A DNA stretch of 64,000 nucleotides, taken from Novosphingobium sp. HII-3 (lineage in GTDB: Bacteria > Pseudomonadota > Alphaproteobacteria > Sphingomonadales > Sphingomonadaceae). Shown here piece by piece: positions 57,760 through 64,000 of this stretch (positions are counted from its first letter, which is position 1; every line of letters begins with the position of its first letter). A model generated the notes under the pieces. That model ran no database searches. It saw only the letters and a program-made list of their open reading frames with translations, and was not told where the DNA came from. A program made the translations under genes and the position numbers. The stretch lies in assembly GCF_002916655.1 (NCBI RefSeq), contig NZ_PPSM01000025.1, forward strand, positions 62,001 through 126,000, in the 5' to 3' direction.

Positions 57760-57877
57760 TTGGCCCAGCGCTTGAAACGTCTCGCCGCGCTTCCTAACCA
57801 CGGTATCGAGCCCGTCGTAAGGAGGCTCACGCGGCGTTGTCGCCGACGGGGTAATTCGCAAGAAGAGGGATAAGTTA

Positions 57878-58204
57878 ATGCGCAAAATCGTTCTCGTTGC
57901 CACGGCCGCCGCTGCCGCCATGTCGCTGGCAGCCTGCTCGGAAAAGACCCAGGACGCCACCGAGGCTGCCGCCTCGTCGGCCGGTAACGACATCGAGGCA
58001 GCCGCTTCGGACGTGGGCGATGCCCTCGGCAATGCCGGTGACAAGGCGTCGGAAGCCGCGAATGACACGGCTGACGCAGCCGGGGACGCTGCCAAGAGCG
58101 CCGAAAAGACCACGGACGACATCGCCGCCGACGCCGAAAAGGCCGCGAACGACGTCGCCAAGGAGCTGGACGACCACACGGACGGCAACCCGCACACCAA
58201 CTGA
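57878..58204 (+). CDS. Ala-rich small lipoprotein
   Basis: 108-residue lipoprotein. Signal MRKIVLVATAAAAAMSLAAC carries a lipobox (LAAC, Cys20 as the lipidated residue). The mature part is an Ala/Asp/Lys-rich, amphipathic helix repeat with AGD/AAN spacing, resembling LEA-like or entericidin-type stress proteins; it ends in hydrophilic HTDGNPHTN. AGAGGGA lies seven bases upstream. Function is unknown. Its stress-type promoter motif and the terminator that follows indicate a monocistronic unit. Confidence 0.85.
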   Translation: MRKIVLVATAAAAAMSLAACSEKTQDATEAAASSAGNDIEAAASDVGDALGNAGDKASEAANDTADAAGDAAKSAEKTTDDIAADAEKAANDVAKELDDHTDGNPHTN

Positions 58205-58224
58205 TCTTCCGATCATCCAGACGG

Positions 58225-58249
58225 AAAAGGGGCCTTCCGGCCCCTTTTT
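58225..58249. terminator. bidirectional Rho-independent terminator
   Basis: AAAAGGGGCC-TTCC-GGCCCCTTTTT: an 8-plus-base stem with A-run on the left and T-run on the right. It serves the lipoprotein gene and, leftward, the convergent beta-lactamase-like gene. Confidence 0.9.
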
Positions 58250-58273
58250 CTTTGCCCGCTGTACGCCCGTTTT

Positions 58274-59320
58274 CTAGCGGGACGCAGTGCGGGGATAGTT
58301 CGGCCCCTCCGCGTGGTAGCCGTTGTAGATGGTGCGCGCGATGCTGGCGATGCGCGATTCCCGTCCCGGTCGCCCGCCCTGGCCAGTGACGTAGATCGCC
58401 ACTGCGAACACCCGGCCGTCGGGCGTCTCGATGATCCCCACATCGCTTGACGTGTTGTTGAGCGAGCCGGTCTTGTGAGACACCTGCACGCCTGCCGGCA
58501 CCCCTGCCGGGATGCGACGCTTGCCGGTAAGGCACCGGCTCATCGCGCCAAGCAGCACCCGACGGCTCGACGGGCTGAGCCACTTGCCCTGATAAATGCC
58601 TGCCAGCATCTTCACCATCGCCTTGGGTGTGGCGCTGTCACGCTTGTCAACGACCTTTGCCGGATCGATGGCTCCGTCATCACGCACGAGCGTCGCGATG
58701 TCCCTGTCGATGTGCCAGTCCTCAATTCCGGCACGCTCCACCCAGGCGTTTACAGCCTTGGGCCCGCCGACCACCTTGAGCAGCGCATCCGTGGCGTAGT
58801 TGTTCGAACGTGTGATCATCAGTTCGATCAGCCGTGCAGCACTCATGTACTCACCCGGACGAACCGGCGCGATGGCGCTGGAAAAGGGACGTGACGCCAC
58901 CGGCACGAGGAGCGGAAACTCGCTCGACAGGCTCCACTTGCCGTTGTCCACGCCTTCGAGGAACGTGGCGGCAATGGCGATCTTGCTGGTGCTGGCCATT
59001 GGAAAGCGCTGGTCGCCCAGCACATCCACCATCCGCCCCGAGGTCAGATCCATGGCCGCCACGCCGATGCGCCCTTGGGATGCGTTGGCGACGGCCGCCA
59101 GTTGCTGTCCGAAGGGGGACGCGTACGTACGCGGCCCACGCTGGTCAGTGCCGAAAAGGTCATCGAAGCTGTTCTGAACTTCGGCAACCTGGTTCTGGCC
59201 GCTGAATGTTTCCGCCTGGGTCGTGATCGGCGCGATCCACGCCGCCATCGCCACAGCGACGCCGAATATGCGCCCAATGCCCGCGCTCCACCGCGCGGAA
59301 AGTCGGTCTGCCCCGGTCAT
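58274..59320 (-). CDS. exported class A beta-lactamase-fold serine hydrolase lacking Glu166
   Basis: 348-residue protein with a signal peptide (core RIFGVAVAMAAWIAPITTQA). The serine beta-lactamase/DD-peptidase motifs are MASTSKIAI (Ser70-x-x-Lys73), RSNNYAT in place of SDN, and HKTGSLNN (Lys-Thr-Gly). In the omega-loop position, where class A enzymes read R-W-E-x-E-L-N, this has DRDIATLV, so the deacylating Glu166 and Asn170 appear absent by eye alignment. It may be a DD-peptidase or a slow penicillin-binding hydrolase rather than an efficient beta-lactamase. The start is ATG 59320, after an alternative GTG three codons earlier. Confidence 0.8.
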   Translation of the reverse strand: MTGADRLSARWSAGIGRIFGVAVAMAAWIAPITTQAETFSGQNQVAEVQNSFDDLFGTDQRGPRTYASPFGQQLAAVANASQGRIGVAAMDLTSGRMVDVLGDQRFPMASTSKIAIAATFLEGVDNGKWSLSSEFPLLVPVASRPFSSAIAPVRPGEYMSAARLIELMITRSNNYATDALLKVVGGPKAVNAWVERAGIEDWHIDRDIATLVRDDGAIDPAKVVDKRDSATPKAMVKMLAGIYQGKWLSPSSRRVLLGAMSRCLTGKRRIPAGVPAGVQVSHKTGSLNNTSSDVGIIETPDGRVFAVAIYVTGQGGRPGRESRIASIARTIYNGYHAEGPNYPRTASR

Positions 59321-59491
59321 GCAGCCCACACCCTACCTTTGTCCATCTTTCGAGATGGTTATGCGGATAGCGACGAAACGCCAGCGGGCAGCGACGAACT
59401 GCATCGGACTTGCGGTGATTACCCGCAAGCGCACGTTCCTGTCCCGGCACTGGATTTTGCTTGCGCCGGTGAAGGCAGCGGCTTGCCAATG

Positions 59492-59522
59492 AAAAAGGCC
59501 GGAAGGGCGTCCCTTCCGGCCT
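59492..59522 (-). terminator. Rho-independent terminator of groEL
   Basis: Perfect 12-base arms AGGCCGGAAGGG / CCCTTCCGGCCT with a CGT loop. The A5 run at its left side is a T5 run on the leftward transcript. Confidence 0.9.
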
Positions 59523-59583
59523 CTTGTCATGCGAGTGGTTCAGCGGCGCGGATCGAGCGATCCGCCCCGCCGCCCAGAGCCTC

Positions 59584-61239
<1,656 letters not shown>

Positions 61240-61272
61240 TCAGATAATCGGTTGGATGAAAGCGGATCCGGC

Positions 61273-61560
61273 TCAGGCGATGACGCCGAGGATGTCCGAT
61301 TCCTTCATGATCAGCAGGTCTTCGCCGCCGACCTTGACTTCGGTGCCCGACCACTTGCCGAACAGCACGCGGTCACCCACCTTCACGTCGAGCGGGGTCA
61401 CAGTGCCGTTTTCGGCGCGGGCGCCGGTGCCGACCGAGACGATTTCGCCTTCAGCGGGCTTTTCCTTGGCGCTGTCGGGGATGATGATGCCACCGGCCGT
61501 CTTTTCCTCGGCCTCGACGCGGCGCACGAGAACACGGTCGTGCAGCGGGCGGAAAGTCAT
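61273..61560 (-). CDS. groES: co-chaperonin GroES (HSP10)
   Basis: 95-residue lid subunit of GroEL starting at [16 protein letters not shown]; 33 further in-frame codons upstream lie across the CIRCE operator and are rejected. The mobile-loop region [21 protein letters not shown] near residue 17-37 (cited as [15 protein letters not shown]) and the C-terminal [11 protein letters not shown] are standard. It heads the groESL operon directly behind promoter and CIRCE. Confidence 0.97.
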   Translation of the reverse strand: MTFRPLHDRVLVRRVEAEEKTAGGIIIPDSAKEKPAEGEIVSVGTGARAENGTVTPLDVKVGDRVLFGKWSGTEVKVGGEDLLIMKESDILGVIA

Positions 61561-61596
61561 TGGGTGTCTCCCTTGATCCAACGAACTGAAAACTGG

Positions 61597-61623
61597 TTGG
61601 CACTCTCTCGCTGAGAGTGCCAA
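61597..61623. promoter_or_regulatory. CIRCE operator (HrcA site)
   Basis: TTGGCACTC-N9-GAGTGCCAA, perfect inverted repeat of 9-base arms with 9-base spacer, the classical CIRCE form. It lies directly downstream of the groES promoter, where HrcA would block transcription and where the RNA would form a 5' hairpin. Confidence 0.93.
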
Positions 61624-61630
61624 CGGCGAG

Positions 61631-61659
61631 GATATGGTCCGCTGCCCCCTGAGCGTCAA
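61631..61659 (-). promoter_or_regulatory. groESL promoter
   Basis: On the leftward strand: TTGACG (-35, at 61659-61654), 17 bases, CATATC (-10, at 61636-61631). The preceding CTTGAC and the CCATAT around the -10 also resemble the RpoH pattern. The start would fall at the edge of CIRCE. Confidence 0.7.
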
Positions 61660-61743
61660 GCGGGCCGCGGCAGAAAAATTTAGCTGATGTTCAGGTTACC
61701 CGTCCGGGTATAACCTCTCCATGCGAAGGAGCTGTGACAGCGC

Positions 61744-63162
61744 TCAGCCCGGGTTGCCCGACTGTGGCATGATCGGCAGGGCAGACGCCGGAACAAGGCC
61801 GAAACGATCCCTCCAGTGCCACCGGCCGAGCAACAGCGTGGCCGCAACCGTCAGCCCCACAGCAAGTCCGATCCATACGCCCACGCCCCGCATCGGAGTG
61901 AACAGGCCCAGCACCACCGATGTCGCGAAGCCGGCTACCCAGTAGCCCACGATCGCTATGACGGCAGGCACCCGCGTATCCTGCACTCCGCGCAAGGCCC
62001 CCGCCACCACGGCCTGAAGCCCGTCGGTGAGCTGAAATACCGCTGCCACGAACAGAAACTGCACCGCGAATGCCACCATCTCGGCATTTTCCGGTGCCCC
62101 GACATCCACATAGGCCGAGATGATCGTGCGCGGGATCAGGAACATGACGAGGGCCGAGAGGCCGACAAAAGCCATGCCGGTCGCGATGGCAGCCCAGCCG
62201 GCGCGCCCGATGGCGTCGCGGTCGGCCGCGCCGTAGTGATAGCCCACACGAATGGTCGCAGCCTGGCCGATGCCGAAGGGAACCTGGAACGCGAAGGCCG
62301 CGATCTGCAGCGCCACCGTGTGAGCGGCCAGTTCCGTCTCGCCAACGCGGCCCATCAGGAATGCCGCGCCGGAAAACAGCCCGCCTTCCGCGACGAGGGT
62401 CGCCGAGATCGGCAGCCCCAGGCGCAGCATCTGCTTCAATCGCTGCCACTCCGGCCGCCAGAAACGCCCGAAGACATGGAACCGCCGCAGCCTCTGGTTG
62501 AAACGGATCGCCAGGACGTACGCTATTACCGTCGCGCACGCCGTGATCACGCTCGCCATCGCCGAGCCGGTCAGGCCGAACGCCGGAGCGCCGAAGTTGC
62601 CGAACACCAGGATATAGTTGCCCAGCGCGTTCACCCCGATCGCAAGAGCCGTGATGACAGTGGCGAAAACCGGCCAGCCCAGCGCGGATACGAAGGTGCG
62701 CAGGACGTTCGATACAGCCATCGGCACCAGAGCCAGCGAGACGACCCGGATGAAGTGGCCGGCGATCCGCGCCACCTGTGGGTCCTGACCCGTCAGCAGC
62801 ATGATCCGCTCACCCTGGATGCAGATCCCGACAGCCAAGACCCCAAGCCCTACGGCCAGCCACAAGGCCATTCGGGTCGAGCGGCGCACCTCCCTAACCG
62901 CGTTGCTCCTGCGCCCGATTTCGGCGGCGATCAGTGGGGCGACCGCGCCCGTCACGCCGTTCAGGCCCATCATCAGGACAGCGACGATGGCGATGGCGAG
63001 GCTCGACGCCGCAAGCGCCTCCTGCCCCAGCCGGGCGACAAATATCACATCCACCGCGAAAACCGCCATTTGCAGCATGTTCGCGACGGCAAGGGGCCCG
63101 GCGAGACGCAGGGTGGCGCCGAGCTCGCAGCGAAAGGGATGGATGTTGTCGCTCTCAGGCAT
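61744..63162 (-). CDS. MATE family efflux transporter
   Basis: 472-residue 12-helix antiporter exporting cationic drugs or toxins with H+ or Na+. NorM-type features: ELGATLRLAGPLAVANMLQM and FVARLGQEALAASSLAIAI at the N-terminus, a matching second half from about residue 250 (LGLPISATLVAEGGLFSGAAFLMGRVGE, cited by LPISATLVAEGGLFSGAA), and paired Ala/Gly helices. Substrate unknown. It diverges from the cytochrome c gene. Its downstream gap holds the groE promoter, so transcription reading past its stop would run into groES. Confidence 0.9.
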   Translation of the reverse strand: MPESDNIHPFRCELGATLRLAGPLAVANMLQMAVFAVDVIFVARLGQEALAASSLAIAIVAVLMMGLNGVTGAVAPLIAAEIGRRSNAVREVRRSTRMALWLAVGLGVLAVGICIQGERIMLLTGQDPQVARIAGHFIRVVSLALVPMAVSNVLRTFVSALGWPVFATVITALAIGVNALGNYILVFGNFGAPAFGLTGSAMASVITACATVIAYVLAIRFNQRLRRFHVFGRFWRPEWQRLKQMLRLGLPISATLVAEGGLFSGAAFLMGRVGETELAAHTVALQIAAFAFQVPFGIGQAATIRVGYHYGAADRDAIGRAGWAAIATGMAFVGLSALVMFLIPRTIISAYVDVGAPENAEMVAFAVQFLFVAAVFQLTDGLQAVVAGALRGVQDTRVPAVIAIVGYWVAGFATSVVLGLFTPMRGVGVWIGLAVGLTVAATLLLGRWHWRDRFGLVPASALPIMPQSGNPG

Positions 63163-63295
63163 GTCGAGCCGGGCGATAGAGACGCCGTCCAGCAGAGGGA
63201 AGCGATTCCTGTCCGCGTGGCAGAGGACGGCGAGGTGCCCCCTTCCCTGAAGCGGACGATCGCACTACCCCGGTGCTGAACAAGGAGCAGACTGC

Positions 63296-63733
63296 ATGAC
63301 GAAGCCGGCGACCCTCTTGGCTCTCTCAATGGCCGCAACGGTGGCCGCCTGCGGTGACAAGGCCCCGGATCAGGCCGCCTCCCCCACAGTATCTTCATCG
63401 CCTGCCGCTGCACCCGCGCCGGCCGGTGCCGCCGCCCTCAGCGATCCCGCGCCGCCGGCCTTCGCCACCTGCCGCTCCTGCCATTCCACGCAGCCGGGCC
63501 AAAACGGCATAGGGCCGAGCCTGCACGGCATCGTCGGCGCAAAGGCCGCCGGTGTGCCGGGTTATGCCTACACCCCTGCGCTGAAGAATGCCGGCATCAC
63601 ATGGACGCGCGATTCGCTCGACACCTGGCTCGCCGGTCCGATCAAGATGGTTCCCGGAACCAGAATGGTCCTGCCCGTGCCCGACGCCGCAAAGCGCAAG
63701 GCCATCATCGATTATCTGGAAACCCTGAAGTGA
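63296..63733 (+). CDS. class I cytochrome c, lipoprotein-anchored
   Basis: 145-residue c-type cytochrome. Signal with lipobox (MTKPATLLALSMAATVAAC, Cys19 likely lipidated), an Ala/Pro-rich linker (residues 22-53), then the haem motif CRSCH near residue 59 and the axial Met in PGTRMVLPVP near 125. Sequence around GPSLHGIVGAKAAGVPGYAY follows mitochondrial-type c552/cy cytochromes. An anchored electron carrier of the periplasm. AAGGAG lies nine bases before the start. Its stop overlaps the next gene start (GTGA). Confidence 0.92.
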   Translation: MTKPATLLALSMAATVAACGDKAPDQAASPTVSSSPAAAPAPAGAAALSDPAPPAFATCRSCHSTQPGQNGIGPSLHGIVGAKAAGVPGYAYTPALKNAGITWTRDSLDTWLAGPIKMVPGTRMVLPVPDAAKRKAIIDYLETLK

Positions 63734-64000
63734 CCGCTCATGAGGTGGCCGCCCTGGCCCAGATACACCAGCTCCTCGCGAAGTGCGCCCAGGCCGGAGA
63801 CACTCGCCGGGCGGAGGACTACGCAGGCTGCTTCACGGCGGATGGCGTTCTCCAGCTCGCGCACGAGACGATCACCGGTCAAGACGCCATCGCTGCCTGG
63901 ATGCACGCGCCATCCCCCATACCGCCCCCGCCCGGCGCCGCCCCGGGCTTCGTCAGCCATCACCTTACGACGTGCCACGTCACCTTCGCCGACCTCCAGA
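63730..64000 (+). CDS. SnoaL/NTF2-like protein, partial at window end
   Basis: At least 90 residues from a GTG start overlapping the cytochrome c stop; the frame stays open to the last base. Visible pattern: VAALAQIHQLLAKCAQAGDT, then YAGCFTADGVLQL, ETITGQDAIAAWM, and SHHLTTCHVTFAD, the strand order of a SnoaL-like fold. A Pro-rich loop separates the helix and strand blocks. The function cannot be judged from the fragment. Its coupling to cytochrome c is unexplained. Confidence 0.75.
   Translation, partial: MTAHEVAALAQIHQLLAKCAQAGDTRRAEDYAGCFTADGVLQLAHETITGQDAIAAWMHAPSPIPPPPGAAPGFVSHHLTTCHVTFADLQ

Noticed and set aside
57675..58583. 303-codon extension of polA reading frame upstream of its Met
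   Set aside because: The extension lies antisense to the lipoprotein gene and its terminator, has Arg/Pro-rich shadow composition, and polymerase homology starts at MDSKQHLY.

Overview
The window is G+C-rich, densely coded DNA of an alphaproteobacterium, most likely a sphingomonad (Novosphingobium-like; this is inference). Supporting features are the DUF4167-prmC-prfA-hisS block, a CDC48-type AAA ATPase, an otsB-GH15-otsA trehalose operon, GGAAC-N17-GTT motifs of the EcfG general-stress type, and many acyl-CoA, SDR and LLM-flavoprotein catabolic genes. I see no tRNA, rRNA, insertion sequence, phage gene or CRISPR array.

Layout. 1-5.8 kb: acnA, then leftward Nudix hydrolase, 6-phosphogluconolactonase, Dps, a Gdt1-like membrane protein and a HAD-IIB phosphatase. 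6-10.3 kb: trehalose operon otsB-GH15-otsA behind a stress-type promoter. 10.5-14.1 kb: UDP-sugar genes (galE, UDP-glucuronate 4-epimerase, ugd) supplying envelope polysaccharide precursors. 14.2-20.2 kb: leftward acyl-CoA module (acyl-CoA synthetase, FAS1-like dehydratase, CaiB/BaiF CoA-transferase, HSD4-like SDR) opposite an IclR regulator whose start sits on a palindrome. 20.3-24.5 kb: a translationally coupled acyl-CoA carboxylase operon (carboxyltransferase, DUF3088, biotin carboxylase/BCCP, MaoC hydratase) opposite a LysR regulator with a clear inverted-repeat operator. 25.5-28.1 kb: LLM flavoprotein, SnoaL-like protein, SDR, and a 42-codon remnant of an indolepyruvate ferredoxin oxidoreductase gene. 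28.3-33 kb: DUF2889 protein, succinate-semialdehyde dehydrogenase, exported oligoendopeptidase F.

33-40.5 kb is housekeeping: metK, lnt, DUF4167, prmC, prfA, hisS. 40.6-49.9 kb holds an M61 peptidase, pyrophosphatase, SDR, sulfurtransferase, glutathione peroxidase, GST, the scoA/scoB CoA-transferase with a LysR regulator, and a universal stress protein behind an FNR-like box. The 600-base gap at 49,880-50,480 contains a candidate ~66-nt sRNA (promoter, 5' hairpin, exposed CCUCUCCC, U9 terminator) and a second EcfG-like motif before the CDC48 gene. 53-64 kb: DUF4142 protein, MscS-type channel, polA, an Ala-rich lipoprotein behind a third EcfG-like motif, a class-A beta-lactamase-fold protein apparently lacking Glu166, groES-groEL with a textbook CIRCE operator, a MATE transporter, a lipoprotein cytochrome c, and a SnoaL-like gene cut by the window end.

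Two themes recur. One is general stress (trehalose, Dps, CDC48, GroESL, USP, lipoprotein). The other is catabolism of an acyl-CoA substrate by two adjacent, divergently regulated operons whose substrate cannot be read from sequence.
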